Shown here: in pieces, positions 1 to 12,849 of the stretch
How positions within the stretch are numbered: the first letter of the stretch is position 1
How the letters are laid out: each line of letters begins with the position of its first letter
Assembly (NCBI RefSeq): GCF_030867095.1
Contig: NC_081825.1
Span: 48,722,501-48,786,500 of the forward strand
DNA from: Alligator mississippiensis
Lineage: Eukaryota > Chordata > Crocodylia > Alligatoridae
Reading direction: 5' to 3'
Length of the DNA: 64,000 bases
Notes under the pieces: model-generated
Told to the model about the DNA's origin: nothing
Seen by the model: only the letters and a program-made list of their open reading frames with translations
The model's database searches: none
Program-made: the position numbers and the translations under genes

Positions 1-514
1 GTGGTAGCATCAGCCTCCTGTGATCCAGGAGGCAGATCAGGGGCCTGAACCCCCAGGCAAAGTCCACCACAGCCCCCGCAGCCCTGCCAAAGGTACGGGC
101 AGACCCCATTTGCCTGCTGGATGACAAGAGGCTGGTGCTGCCAGCTAGGGCCAGCAGCAGCACTGATCTTCCCAGCACTAGGTACAGGCTGTGCCCAGCA
201 CCATTCCAGGCAGCAGAAGCAGCCTCCTATCATCCAGCAGACTGATTGGGTCCCCCATACTCCCAGATGCAGGTGCGGGCGGACCCTGATCTGCCTGCCA
301 TATGACAGGAGGTTGCTGCTGCCAGCTAGGACCAGTGTTGAAGACAGTATGCCTGGGTTCAAAACTTGAAAAGTTTTGAAACTTTTGAAATGTTTTGAGT
401 GCCCTTGTTTTGTTTTGAAGCTGTTTTGAAGGCTTTTGTTTCAAATCAATTTCGCTGTTTTGAGTTCGAAACACCTTTGAAATGAAACATTGGGCAAAAT
501 TTCACACAGCCCTA
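1..514. mobile_element. hAT-like DNA transposon, one end only (runs off window start)
   Basis: The first 350 bases are GC-rich and contain a degenerate repeated block: the phrase CTCCTRTSATCCAG followed by a GGGCGGACC-type stretch recurs near 15-110, 225-300 and in part elsewhere. Bases 355-514 are rich in TTTTGAAA words and end in CACACAGCCCTA. Read on the other strand this terminus is TAGGGCTGTGTGAAATTTTG, very close to the terminus at 63873 (TAGGACTGTGCAAAATTTTG). It also resembles the ends of the elements at 8910-9665 and 51737-52251, both of which have 8-bp duplications. I infer a non-autonomous hAT-like element. The other end, and therefore the target duplication, lies outside the window. 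Confidence 0.5.
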
Positions 515-2012
515 GTATCCTCCACTATTCAACCCACAGAGCCAGCTCTTTTTTGTGCCATCTATTTCAATAAGTTAAAAATATAAATAAAGATTCCTCA
601 TTCTGCAGGGATAATAGAATATTATGTGTTTGTTTTTTTTAATCTGGCCAAAGATACCTTCAGTAACAACTTAATTTTAAGAGCTATGACCAATCCGTTG
701 ATGCTTCTATCTTGCCATTCACCACTGACCCTATCTTATCACATTTGCTTTGAGTAGTAGAAATTAGATCTAAAATTAAGATAAAATCCTACAGTCCTTA
801 CTCAGAAAAAAAAATCCAATCAAAGAGTTTAGCTCATTCCTTTTATAAAATTATTCTGCAAAAACCCCCAAATGTTTACAGTAAAATGGTTAACAGGAAT
901 ATAAATATACCTTGAAGTCTGTTCAATTCCAGTTCTTTAATTCCAGTTGAAAACTTCATAAAAATGAAGCATAAAAAGAAAATAAAAAATGAAAAGTTAA
1001 TATTTTTTTCGTTACATATATAATCATTTACAATTTTTTCCCCGTTGCTTGCAATGATCTTCCTTTAAAGGAAAGTATATATATTAGAACAGTGTAAAGA
1101 AAATCATCTTTGCTACCAGCCTTCTCTTGCAATTATTACAATTGACTTGTTGGCAACAGACTGTGAAATAAAATGTATAAAAGGCATGTAACCTTAATGG
1201 GCATTAGTATTATGATAGTTATAATAGATGAGGAAAACTGTTGAGGTGAAATTTACCTAAAATGTGACAACTATTCAGAAAGCCAAAATACAAAAATCCC
1301 ATAATAAACATGTGTTGGTTAAAAAGTGTTGTTCTTAGTTCCTTGAGCTCTCTTATAGGCATATTTAAGTTATAAGACTTTGACAGAAAAATTAAATATA
1401 CTTTGTAAAATGACTGGACAATGGCAGTTACGTTGAAAGACTTGTTTGACTTCTGTTTCTTGATCATTTGAAAGTAAGACAATGCATTGTTTTCTCAAAC
1501 CTCAGAGATCATTTATTTCCCACAAACTTTCATTACCTCGGTATATAATTATGAAACAACCACTGATCTGATGTTAACAAGCAAATGTCAGGGAAAATTG
1601 CAGCTTGCCAACTCACAATTTCTAGCAGCAAAACATTTTCTAAGCTGCTGTTAATAAGCAAATGTAAGATTATCTTTTTTTAAGGCAAACCATATGAAAA
1701 GAGAAAATAACTTTATTTACAGATCTAGAACATAGATGCCAAGAATTGGGTCTGATTAATTTGTCCATGGGGTATCAGATCCTACTATCATCATATCCCC
1801 CATACTATCATCTTATCTGCAGATCTCTAGACTCATATGCCATCATTCAATTCAGTGGGAGGTATATCTTTCTCATTGTGCAAATCTCACACTGAAGTGA
1901 ATGAAAGATTTACACATATAGATTTTACAGGACTTGGGCTATGGTGTGAGTATAAATGAATAGGATGAGTAGGACATAAAGAGTTTAATCATTTTTATAG
2001 CCACCTCATGTG
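515..2012. other. unique AT-rich DNA, no gene seen
   Basis: The sequence is AT-rich with scattered homopolymer runs. No open frame with recognisable protein similarity, no tRNA-like fold and no repeat family I know was seen. Confidence 0.6.
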
Positions 2013-3180
2013 TGTAACAGGGTGACCTTCTTGTCAGGTCTCTGCTGGCTGCCCTGCTCTTGGGATAACTGCCCACTTCACTCACCTGCCATGCCTTGAT
2101 GGAAAAATATGAGAATTGTTACTAAGGCGGGAGGCTACTCATTACTTGCCCTGCTGACAAGGGCCTAATACCCACTCTGACTTCCCCTCCATGGGTCCCA
2201 TGCCTCACAGATGTTACTGTGGTGTACACACAGTTGTAGCTCTTCTCTACAGCCCCAAAAGGCCACTCACATACTACCCCTCTCTCACCAGGGTCCCACT
2301 CACTCCACTGGCTCTCACCTAGCCTCTTTCATACTTCCCTCTCTCACAGGGCCATACTCATCTCACCTGGCCTCACTCAGCTTTAGGCTTAGCTCTCCTC
2401 ACCTCAGTCAGCCCTGGTGCAGTCTGTTGGGTGTCTTCTACTACCTTCACCTGAGCATTGAATGAGCGATTCTACAACTGTGGGCCTATTTCTACTCATC
2501 CCCCCTCTAACTCAGGGTCTCGCTTGTGCCCCCAGGCTTAACCCTACCACCTGGACATGGCCCCAGGTCCCTTCTCCAGTCTGAGCATTGCCTCAGGGTT
2601 CTTTAATGAGTCGTGGGCTCCCTTTGCTTGTTAGAACACCACCAGGGATGTGGGGCTATGGATATAAGGTGCCCTGACCCACCTTTCACCAGGGAGATAA
2701 CTGGCCTGGCATTTCTTGGGGGCTCCCATACCATTAGGATCCCCACCAGACCACCATTCCCTGGCAGGGTGCAATTTTGTCTTACTCAAGACAAGGGATC
2801 ACCTCCACCCCATAGCCCCTTTCCTTACCACCTGTTATTCCCAAAGCAGCCTTTTAGCTTGATGTCACCTCCTTCCTCCCGCAGCAAACTGCAGCCCAGC
2901 CTATATCCCTGGGTTCAAAATGGCTGCCCTCATCAGGCACCTGACTGCTGCCTGTTTTCTGCCCTTAAAGTGGAAGGCACCAAAGGTGCTCTGCCACAGT
3001 CTGTTTCTACCTTCTTCTATCCTCCTTTACCTTATCCCTTTCTCCTCAAATACAGTAATCTCCTCCTTGTGAGAAAGCTAACTACTATGAAACTCAGCAG
3101 GGGTTGCCTTCAACTCCAGAGCAGCAATAATCTGGATACCTCCCATCCTGGCTATAGACCAAGCATGGAGTAGGATTTCA
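2013..3180. repeat. C/T-rich, repeat-like unclassified block
   Basis: The composition changes sharply here from AT-rich to CCT/CCA-rich on the plus strand, and back again near 3180. The block opens with TGTAACAGGGTGACC, which would suit an LTR 5' end, but I could not find a matching CA end with a target duplication. A 186-codon open frame (2613-3173, plus) lies inside. It is a compositional frame rich in Pro, Ser and Leu with no recognisable domain, so I do not call it a gene. An old LTR or another interspersed repeat is the likeliest explanation. Confidence 0.3.
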
Positions 3181-4163
3181 TTAACGCTGAGGATTTTTTC
3201 TTGGTCACAGACTTGCACTGTATATGCCATAATGGACAACTGTAGAACATTTGATACAGATAATAGCTACCCATGTCTGAGATTCAACCTATTATTATTA
3301 TTCTGTCTTAACCAAAATGGAGGATCTTTGGATACATATAACCTCCACATTACAAATAAAACTTAACAATTACCATGTACTAGGTTTACCTGCCTCTAAT
3401 GTGGCAGGAGGCAGCAGGAGCTTCACTTATTTCACTGGGGCTGCTTCCAGCAAGTTATGATGGATATTTTCTGTTCTGTCTCCAGAATCACACAATGATT
3501 CATCCTGCTCAATACCTACATGACACCAGTAGAGGAGACTGTTAAATGGCATGAACCACACTTCACCAAAACCTAATCTATACCTTTATGCCAGAAACAG
3601 AACAGCAAAACCTAGTCACATGGGCATAAGCCTGCAGAAATGTCACAGCAATTGACATTCATCTGGTACCTTCAATTCTTCCTTACTTTGTTTTTTTCTT
3701 CTTATTAAAATGTAAGTTTGTAAAACCCAAGGCAGTTTATAGATTATATACAGTATATGTGTGCATAATATTGCATGTATATAATTGCTGTTTTAATAAT
3801 TGACATTTGAATTGAATGATGCCTGTAAAAACATAATTGTTTTCCTACCACGTTTAAAAATACTAAAGAAAAAGGCAAGATCCATCAGTATCAATACTGT
3901 TCCACTTTCTCTTGTAATTTATTCTCAGCATAATAAGCCTCAACCTGGAACTTATTTCTGTTTTTAAAAAATGCACTGTTAAAAAGACCCAATCAGTAAA
4001 GAATGAACAAGAAGCAACAAAGTATTAATTCACAGAATGAAACACATTTTATATTATATTTCTTAATTTTGAGGGGAGAAAAGTCAGATGTCAGGAATAT
4101 TCCTAAGGAAAAGTTTGCAGTCTCTCTGGTTCAGTATCTTTGCCATTTATTTTTTCCCATAAA
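3181..4163. other. unique AT-rich DNA, no gene seen
   Basis: AT-rich sequence. I see no coding signal or repeat boundary. Confidence 0.5.
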
Positions 4164-5439
4164 CTAGTTGTTGCGGCGCACCTCGCTGCCCCGCTCCTAG
4201 AGAGGGGAAAACTGGCAGTGCCTAAGAAGCCCTAGCAGTGAGTAGGGAGCACAGCTGTGGGTTGCCGGGGCAACTAATGTGAATCAGCTGCCTGTAGGAG
4301 GCAGGGCCTGGCCCTTATAAAACCCAGGGTGGAAGCCAGACTGGTGGTTCCCTGCTAACAGCCAGAGGGGCAGAAGCTCACAGAGCTAGGATGCGAGCAC
4401 TGCAGGAACCGCTCAAGCAGTGTAAGGGAAGCGGCTCTGGAGGTTACAATCATGTTGAGTCATAGCCAGGCGGTTTATGTTAAGTTATAGCCAAGAGGCT
4501 TGTGTTTGTTTTGTGGTTCTTATTACACCAGTGGTTTGGGTGAGGCTATTAGGGGTTGGAGGAGGCCTCATTGAGGACTCACAAGAGAGTGTGAGGACCC
4601 TGGCACCAGTAAGGGTGCAACTTATGGGGTGTGTAGACCCCAGCCCCGGAGAGGGGTGTTTTGAGAAGCCTCAGCGTGGGCACGGAGAGCCCTGAAGAGG
4701 GGGAGCGCCTTATTGAGAAGCCTGAGACGGGCGTAGCGAGCCCGGTTGAAGGCTAGCACAGCAGTAGACCTCAGGGGTAAGGTGCTGCAGTGGGCCCCGA
4801 CGAAAGGGGTTAGCAGTACGGCACCCCAGGAGCAGGGTAAGGTGCTGCGGTGGTCCCCAGCTAAAGGGGATAGCAGTGCGGTGAGCCCACATAAGAGAGG
4901 GTAGCAGTGCGGTGGGCCTAGAGGACCGGAGACTCGGGAGCAAATCCCGGAGTGGGCTAGGTTATTTTAGAGAAGACCCCAGAGAAGGGGGGCGACATTG
5001 TAGGAAGGCCCCAGGAAAGGGGGCGGCATTGTAGGGAAGGCCCCAAAGGTGGTGCGACATCACAGGGAAGGCACCAAGTGGGCTCTGAGAGCTCAGGAGG
5101 GGGCAGTGCAACAGAGAAGGCCCGGGAGAGTGAGCGAATTGATTTTGACAGACCAACGTCTAGTACATCTGCTAGGCTTGGGGCTTGGTATCAGGGGAGG
5201 TTGGAGCCACATGTAGCCCATAAGGCTAGGGTGCCCTGAAGCACCCATTTGTGCTGGACAAGATCCATGAGGGGTCCAGGAGTCTACGTGTCCAAGAGGG
5301 TATAAGGCAGCCTCCCAACTTAACTTAAGAGCAAAGACATGGCGGGCGAGACTAGAGGGTACCCTTGGGCCAACTTGACACGGAGAGGGGGCCTCAAGGA
5401 GATCACGGCCCTCCTGCAGGATCCCGCCGTGACACTAGT
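4164..5439 (-). mobile_element. solitary LTR-like retroelement, 5-bp target duplication (copy A)
   Basis: A 1266-bp element (4169-5434) starts TGTTGCGGCG and ends CGCCGTGACA, so its termini are imperfect inverted repeats of the TG...CA kind. It is flanked on both sides by CTAGT (4164-4168 and 5435-5439), a 5-bp duplication typical of retroviral-type integration. The minus strand matches the elements at 20184, 42163 and 52740 near its start: all share a CGCCYGCCATGWCTTTG-like block and a later GGCTCCAACCTCCCC-like block. On the minus strand, TTTTATAAGG near 4315-4322 is a candidate TATA box. Bases 4700-5150 hold degenerate short repeats (GGTAAGGTGCTGCRGTGG, GATAGCAGTGCGGTG). No gag, pol or env sequence is present, so it is a solo LTR or a non-autonomous unit. 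Confidence 0.7.
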
Positions 5440-7334
5440 ATTTATTCCTAATTGAGTAAAATGACAGGACACACTTAATAAGTAGAATAGAACAGATGTT
5501 GTAGAGGTAATATTCATGTACTTTTGCCTATTGAGTAATATTAAGTACATCCAACATAATATAGAGTGTAAAACTAAACTTCAGGGGTTACAAAAGAAGT
5601 ATGAAATAATACCTCTTGTGTCTTACAGTGACATCCCTAATGACAGTGGCTGCTTTTATATACACTCAGGTAACTCTCATTGATTTTAGTAGGGTTGCCT
5701 AGGTATAAGAGCAGAATCTTTTCATAGTTAATAAAAGAAAAGTTGACTGAAATGTACATTAGCACTAGTTTAGTTTTCAGCAATGTGTTGCTTCACTTGG
5801 TGTCCAATTTATACTTCAGCTGCAATTCAGCAAAGATGCAACCTGTTGCCATGACAGCAACTGAGACAAGATATAGTGATGAGCAAATTCTGCAATCCAC
5901 ATAAAGAATGAGTTATGTGTTAGAGCAGACAAAGGGTAATAAATGGCTTCTGTCTTGAGAATTTCATGAATAACAAATACCTCAGAACCAGACCAGTGGA
6001 TGTTTCCTCTGCAGTACAGTAGAGAGAATATTGCTTATCTGCCTTTGATCCTGTAAATAACTAGTTCTCCAATAAGTTACCTCTTATATACTCTCTTTAA
6101 ACACCATCTGTGTATACTAAGGAAACATTTCCAGAAATGAATGAGTCATGTGTCAAATCTCGATGCTTGCCAGTAACATAGAATACATGTTTGTGGAGAA
6201 TAATAAATAGATCAAGCTACTATCTGAATCTACCTAAGGATTATAACAATAATCAGTATATATAAACAGAACAGGACCATTTGGGAAGTTTATTTATTTT
6301 CAGTTAGATGACCAACATCCATTCCACCTTGTTTTATTGTATGTAAAGCTGTGGATGTGAAAGTTAAGTGCAAAGACCATGGGTAGTTCAATATCCCACA
6401 CCATTTCCTACAAAATAGAAGTATTAAGTCTGTGTCCTAGATGCACTTCAGACAGTTAATTTTTTTGAAACAACATGACTTAAGTCTCATCAATGTAGTT
6501 AAATTATTTATGAATATGGCCTATTCTATTTACCATAAACCCTCTGCAATTTCTTTCAGATATTATTTATTTTTTGTCCCAGGCTTTTTTTGCATGAACT
6601 ATACACACATGTGGGCCCACACACAAACCAAAAATACATAGGAAATCATATCCATCATATTTGGAATGGTGCTTTCTTTGGGCTGAAATATACAAAATCT
6701 GTTTAATAGTAGTTAGCAGCAAAGTGCAGCAGCTATTATTTCCGGTACATTAGGTATTTCCAAACTTAGAGGATGTGGCTTCTGCCTCCAAATAGTTTCT
6801 ATTTTAGATGACAACCCTAAAAGCAGTAAGAGAAGTCATGTAATACAAGTAAAGTGGTAAGTTTCTAATTGTAAAAATATACATTAGATTTATTTCCAGG
6901 TACTCATGAAAGAGCCAGAAAAGAATGGTAAAAATACTGAATGAGATGTGGTCTGATTGACCTTTTCAAAAAGAGTGTTCAAAGAGAAAGATGAATGCTT
7001 AGAGATCAATGTGGGAGTAGCAATGAAATTAATAGTTATGGTCAGCATCACTGGATGAATGCAAAATGTAGGAAGAGTATAGAACAGGATAGGTAATCAG
7101 AGAGGGGCAAAGTTAGCCAGAGGAAGGAAGAAGGAAAAGATTAAAAATAAGAATTTCCTGGTGTGCAAGAGGAAGAGTCAGTGGAAAGATTCCAAAAGAC
7201 TGGTGACATAATCAAATCAGGATGAACCCATGGCAGGGAAGATGAACCTCGTGGCAGATTTGGGGAAATATTTTGGAGGTGGAAACAGAATTTGGACACA
7301 ACAGATGGGTGGGACAAGGGAGAGAGAGATGGAA
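5440..7334. other. unique AT-rich DNA, no gene seen
   Basis: AT-rich sequence between the LTR-like element and the CR1 locus. No supported coding, RNA or repeat feature was seen. Confidence 0.6.
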
Positions 7335-8038
7335 ATCACAGAATCATAGAAAGTTAGGGTTGGAAGGGACCTCAGGAAGTCATATAGTCCAACCCCCTGC
7401 TTGAAAGCAGGACCATCCCCTACTAGATCATCCCAGCCAAAGCTTTGTCTAGCCAAGTCTTGAAAACCTCCAAAGATAGAGTTTCCACCACCTCTCTGGG
7501 TAACCTGTTCCAGTGTTTTACTACCCTCCTAGTGAGAAAATTCATCCTAATATCTAACCTTGCTTCCCTTGCTGTAGCTTGAGACTGCTGCTCCTTGTTC
7601 TGTCATCTGCCACCAGTGAGAACAGTCTACCTTCATCCTCTTTCAAACTCTGCTTTAGGTAGCTGAAGGCTGCTATTAAGTCCCCTCTCAGTCTCCTCTT
7701 CTCTAAACTAAATAAGCTCAGTTCCTTCAGTCTTTCCTCTTAAGTCATGTCCCCAGTCCCCTCACCATTTTTGTTGCCCTCCACTGGACTCTCTCCAATT
7801 TCTCCACATCCTTTCTGTAATGGAGGGCCCAAAACTGAACGCAGTACTCCAGATGTGGCCTCATCGGTACTGAATAGAAGGGAATAATCACTTCCCTTGA
7901 TGTACTGGCAACACACCTACCAATGCAGTCCAGTATGCCATTAGCCTTCTTGGCAACAAGGGCACACTGCTGGCTAATATTCAGCTTATGTAGGTCTAGC
8001 CAGTCATCCCCCAGCCTGTAATTATGCCTGGGATTGTT

Positions 8039-8608
8039 TCATCCTAAGTGCAGGATTTTGTATTTGTCCTTGTTGAACCTCATGAAATTCCTTTTGGCAC
8101 AATCCTCCAATTTGTCTAGGTCACTCTGAATCCTAGCCTTACCCTCCAGCATATTTACTACTCCCCTCAGCTTTGTGTCATCTGCAAACTTGCTGAAGAT
8201 GCACTGTATGCCATCTTCCGGGTTGCTGATGAAGACACTGAACAAAGCCAGCCCCTGGGGCACTCCACTTGATACTAGGTTCCAACTAGACATTGAGCCA
8301 TTGATTACTATTCACTAAGCCCCATGCTCCAGCCACTTTTCTATCCAACTTGCAGTCCATTCATCTAGCCCATTCTTTCTTACCTTGCCTGTGAAAATGT
8401 TGTGATAGACTGTATCAAAATCCTTGCTAAAATCAAAGAACACCACATCCACCAGTCTCCCTGCATCCACAGAGCCAGTCATCTCATCATAGAAGGCAGT
8501 CAGGTTGGTCCAGCATGACTTTCCCCTTGTGAATCCATGCTGATTGTTCCTAATCACCTTCTTCTCCTCCATGTGCTTAGAAATAGATTCCTTCAGGATC
8601 TGCTCCAT
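8039..8608 (-). pseudogene. CR1 reverse transcriptase, decayed central part
   Basis: Two adjacent minus-strand frames read as CR1 ORF2 reverse transcriptase. The upstream one (8315-8608, 97 aa) has the HGFTRGKSC region and FFDFSKDFD, which is RT block A with its catalytic Asp. The downstream one (8039-8293, 84 aa) has SSGVPQGLALF (the PQG block) and KFADDTKL, which holds the catalytic Asp-Asp pair. The pieces are separated by a stop and frameshift around 8294-8314. The enzyme would copy LINE RNA at a nicked genomic target, but this copy cannot make a full protein. Recognisable tail sequence extends to lower coordinates without an open frame. Confidence 0.85.
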
Positions 8609-8901
8609 GATTTTTCCAGAGACTGAGGTGAGGCTGACTGGTTTGTAGTTCCCTGGATCCTCCTTTTTCTCTTTCTTAAATGTGGGCTCTACATTTGCCC
8701 TTTTCCAATCATTTCAGACCTCTCCTGATCGCCATGAGTTTTCAAGATGATGGCCAGTGACTCTGCAATCACATCAGCCAACTCCCTCAGCACCCTCGGG
8801 TGCATCCCATCCACTCCCATGGACTTATATATGCCCAGGTTTTCTAAGTAGTCTCTAATCTGTTCACCACTGAGGACAGCTTACTTCCTCCCCAAACTGT
8901 G

Positions 8902-9673
8902 CTACCCAGTAGGGGTGTGCAAAGCTGGCCCTATCTGATTCAGATTCAGCCCAAATCAGGGACAGTGATTACTGTCCCTGATTTGATTCGGCTGAATCTG
9001 AAGATTCAATGCTGATTCAGAAAATCAGCGATTTGGACATAGACACAACTCTAAAAGTTTTTTTCTACATACCTTGAGGTACCAGCATGGCTTGTGAATG
9101 ATGCAATGCTGGGGTGGATGGAGCGTCCCGCAGGAGCACCAGGGGCAGGCCTCCATATGCTCAGCAGTGAACCCAGAAGTAGAACAGAAGGGGTAAACCA
9201 AGGGACACATGGTGGGCCCTCCTGTGCCCTCATGGCTTGGCGCTCGGGTGCAGGGGGGCCCTGATGCCCCCTACCAGACCCAGGAGGCACCAGTTGCTGA
9301 GCCAGGGAGATGCAGGGGGGGCCCCCATGTGCTCCCCAGTGGACCCAGAAATGGACCGGAAGTGCTTCTGATCCACTTCCAGGTCTGCTGTCAAGCTCAC
9401 TGGGGAGACCCCCATGCTTCTATGGAATACTCCATGTGCCCCAGCATTGCAGCACTCACGAGCCACTTGCTACCTTGAGATAGGTAGAAAAAACACTTAA
9501 AGCTGTGTCTATGTCCAAATCTCTCTGAATCGATTTGGAGGGTTCTGATTCAATTGGGAGAGATTAAAGGGTCCTCTGATTTGATTCAGATTCAGAGATT
9601 CAGGCACAGAATTGAGCCAAATCTCCACCGAATCAAATCAGGGAGTGAAGCTTCATGTAGCCTTACTACCCAG
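8902..9673. mobile_element. hAT-like non-autonomous transposon in CR1, perfect 8-bp TSD
   Basis: CTACCCAG occurs at 8902-8909 and again at 9666-9673, exactly flanking a 756-bp insert (8910-9665). The insert begins TAGGGGTGTGCAAAGC, and its far end read on the opposite strand is TAAGGCTACATGAAGC: imperfect terminal inverted repeats. An 8-bp duplication is the hAT hallmark. Inside, long foldback arms carry GATTCAGATTCAG-type words and a second inverted pair (TTTTTCTACATACCTTGAGG near 9060 against its complement near 9475). The centre is GC-rich and has no transposase. CR1 sequence resumes immediately after the duplication, so this insertion is younger than the CR1. Confidence 0.85.
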
Positions 9674-9936
9674 TGCAGTAGTCTGAGGGCTGACTTTGCC
9701 TGTGAAAACTGAGGCAAAAAAGGCATTGAGCACTTCAGCCTTTTCTGCATCCTCTGTCACAAGGCTGCCTCACCCATTCAGTAAGGGACCCACACTTTCC
9801 CTGATCCTCCTCTTGCTACCCACATACTTGCAGAAACCCTTCTTGTTAACCTTCACATCCCTTGCTAGTAGCAACTCCAATTGTGCTTTAACCTTTGACT
9901 TCATCCCTTCACACCCATGCAATGCACTTGTTGTCC
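9674..9936 (-). pseudogene. CR1 ORF2 segment between endonuclease and RT
   Basis: The minus strand encodes a fragment matching the CR1 linker: [24 protein letters not shown], then GPLLNG (9770-9930). This is the stretch that precedes the reverse transcriptase. It is continuous with CR1 on the low side once the 8910-9665 insert is removed. At the high side CR1 similarity stops near 9930-9936, where the next insertion begins. Confidence 0.75.
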
Positions 9937-10710
9937 TGTAGGGCCAGGCCAACTCTCAGGATCTCAAAATTGAGCTGTTAGATGGGATGGTGAGACTCAA
10001 TTGCACATATACACACAAAAATCACTAGGCACATACACACACTCTAGGCACATACACATCAAGATTACCAATCTAAGCACATGCACACCTATCACCAATT
10101 CCAGCACCTACACACTATACACACCAAAAGTTAGACAAAAATCAGTTGTCAATATCCACACACATACACAGATCACTAATTAGTATACCATGCAAACAAT
10201 TTTATATATATATTTGCCAGTTCACACATACACCACCCCACCTACACATACACACAAGTGAGTTCCTAACTTGCGTGGTATGGTATGTAGGTGTGTGCTT
10301 GGGGTACCAGGGGTAAGTAGGGTGCTTCGTGATGATGGGAGGGGGGAATCAAGGTTCAAAGATTTCCAGAAGGAATAGAAGGAGGTAGATGGGTGGGGGT
10401 TAAGATGAGAGAGGGAAAAGTGAGAGAGTGAAGTTGCTGGGGCTGGGATTAGAACGGGCAGACTGGAGGGGAAGCTGGGGTTACTTAACGTCAAGTGCCC
10501 CGGGGTTACTCGGGGTCACCTGGTGCCAGGGTGGAAGCAAGGGGAAAAGCCCAGTGGCAAGGAGGAAACAGAGAGGCAGAAAGCTGGGAGATAGCCAGGA
10601 AATCAAGGAGGAGGGTTGGGAGGTCAGTAAGACAAAAACCCAACTCAGAGTTTCAAAATAACAGGTGTATTAAACAGACAACACACTACATAGCTCCCTG
10701 AAGTTATTGG

Positions 10711-10746
<36 letters not shown>

Positions 10747-11754
10747 GGTAGCAGGAGGGAAAAAAGGCTTGGTGGAGGGATTGAAGTCAAGGTGTGTAGG
10801 GACAGAGTCCAGGTCCTTTGCTTGGAGAAGGAAGGTGGGTGATAGCTACCTATCCTGGGCTGTGAGTTGATCCTTGATGGCCTTGATGGTCTTCTCCAGC
10901 AAGGTGTTGTCCAGAGGGGATCGCCTGCAGGGCATCTGGGTTGCTAGATGGTGTGGCATGGTGCTGGTCCAGATGGAGAGGGTGTCCCACTGGGTCTGTC
11001 TTCACTGACCCTTTTTATAGGGGCAGACTTTCTATGACCCTAGTGGCAGGGGCATGCCCAGGCAAGGGTCATCCCTGGTGTACTGAGCATGTGCACTTCA
11101 GGCAAGGACTTGCAGTTCCAGGTGTCTGTGTTCCAATAGTGGGTTGGCTGATTTCTATAGGGTCTTTGTCTTTCAAATGCTGGGTCCACAGTTCCTGGGT
11201 GAGTCAATAGAAGGCAATGGTCTGGTCAATGAGCTGACGGTCCAGTCATTGAGTTGATTATTCAGTAGAGGCCTGCTACCATTGTATCTCAAGCACCCTC
11301 ATTCATCCCCATTCATTCAGGAACCAATTTACATGAGACTGGTTAGAAATGAGTCATAGGTTATACCCAGGCAGAGGACACAAGATGGAAGCTTGACATA
11401 CAAAAGTGGAAACTTGACATAACTTATGCTAACTTATACATGTAGGCCTAAATCATATAGTATCAATAGAAAAAAACAGTAAAAAGCAGTAAAACAGTAA
11501 TCATACAGTAAAAATCAATATAAACATCATAATTATACAATATAAAACAGTGGATCAAAGGAGGGAGAAGAAAAATAAACTTGCTACAAAAATGCTAAAG
11601 TTTATCCCATGTCTTAGCTCACTCTCTCTCTTAGCTAACTCATACTTATCTATAGGAAATAGAGAGAGAGAAAAAAAGCCAGAAATAGTTGGGGAAGGGA
11701 GGGAATGCATTTCAAAATTTAAAAAAAAAAAGAAAAACTGGGGGTTTTTCTACA
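9937..11754 (-). mobile_element. LTR-like element inserted in CR1, 1.8 kb
   Basis: On the plus strand this block starts TGTAGGGCC and ends TTTTTCTACA, so its termini are a perfect 5-bp inverted pair of the TG...CA kind. The minus strand has an LTR-like order: an AT-rich first part, then a clear TATA box (TATAAAAAGG near 11015), then about 370 bp on TTTAATACACCTG followed by GGTTTTTGTCTTACTGACC, which looks like an R/U5 boundary. (CA)n and degenerate CACATACACAC runs lie at 10000-10260 and 10713-10744. No gag, pol or env is present. I could not find a clean 4-6 bp duplication at the edges, so boundaries are approximate and the class is inferred. Confidence 0.45.
10713..10744. repeat. (CA)16 microsatellite
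   Basis: An uninterrupted CA dinucleotide run inside the LTR-like block. More degenerate CACATACACAC sequence lies upstream at 10000-10260. Confidence 0.95.
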
Positions 11755-12184
11755 CTCTTGGGGTATGTCCACACATGCAAGCATGTGCATTTGCAGCAGC
11801 TCACATAGACCTGGGGCTTTTTGCCTCTGCGCATGTGCTCGGACATGCACTTTGTTGCGGAGCAAATTGTGCCTCTTGGAGCAAAATAACCCTGCCTGGC
11901 TCCTCCCAGATCTGCAGCCAGGGAGAGCTAGAGTCTGGGGCCAGCCTCTGTGCTTTCCCCAGCAGTATAAAAAGCTGCCCTGCCCTGGCACCAATCATAC
12001 AAAAAGCTGCCCTGGCAAATAGCTCAGGGCTACTCACTCTCAGGAGCTTCTGGGGCCCAGCCACTTGATACCTGGGGACACTACTCTTTGTGCCAGCTGG
12101 ACTGCTGCAGCAGCGTCCCAAATCCATTTTTAAAAATACCCCCAAATCCATGTTTTTCCACAATTAAAACAAAAGACCTCTCTA

Positions 12185-12206
12185 TACACACACACACACA
12201 CACACA
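12185..12206. repeat. (AC)n microsatellite
   Basis: A short AC run followed by GAGAGAGG. On the minus strand it lies just downstream of an AATAAA (near 12250), so together they resemble a polyadenylation signal plus GT-rich element. Confidence 0.85.
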
Positions 12207-12849
12207 GAGAGAGGAAGAGATAGAGACAGCGATCAGTTGGACAATGCTTTATTGATATTTTTACAATGTTAAAGCAATGTGGAAGTCTACTAGTGTCTCT
12301 GTCATCATGATAAAAGACTTTCTAAATACCTATATGTGCTGATGTGTACTTTTTGTTTTCTTCGCACATGATGGGTGTGTGATGAGGGGATGTGGTGTTT
12401 GCAAGAAGGGGATGGGAAGGTGTGTGGGGGAAGGTGGATGTGTGTGTGTGGAGGGATGTGGGTTGGTGTGTGGGTAGGTTTGGAGTGATTGCTGGGGGGA
12501 CTGTGGGTGTGGGGGACCTTGTGGGGGGGCTGCTCAGGAAGGGTGGGTTCCCTGGCCCCCACAGGGTGCAGCCCCCACCCCCCACAGCACATGGAATGCC
12601 TCACCCCACAGGGTCTGAGCTCCCTCCTGAAGGGCCACAGCCCCTATCCCCCACAGGACCCCAGCACCCCCCTGCCCAGGGTCCCAGGCACCCTGGAGAA
12701 CCACAGACCCCCCCACCCAGGGTTCCAGCTCCCCCCTGCAGGGCCCCAGCCCCCCCACCCAGTGTCCAAGGCACCCTGGAGGGCCCCAGCCCCCACACCC
12801 AAGGCCCATAATTTACCTTTAGCAGCAGCAGAGGGAGTGAGGTGCTCTA

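Noticed and set aside
2613..3173. A 186-codon plus-strand open frame.
   Set aside because: Pro/Ser/Leu-rich composition from C/T-rich DNA. No domain, start context or neighbour supports a gene.
11550..12068. A 172-codon plus-strand open frame.
   Set aside because: It crosses the boundary between the LTR-like unit and the GC-rich transposon and includes a poly-Lys run from poly-A, so it is not a gene.
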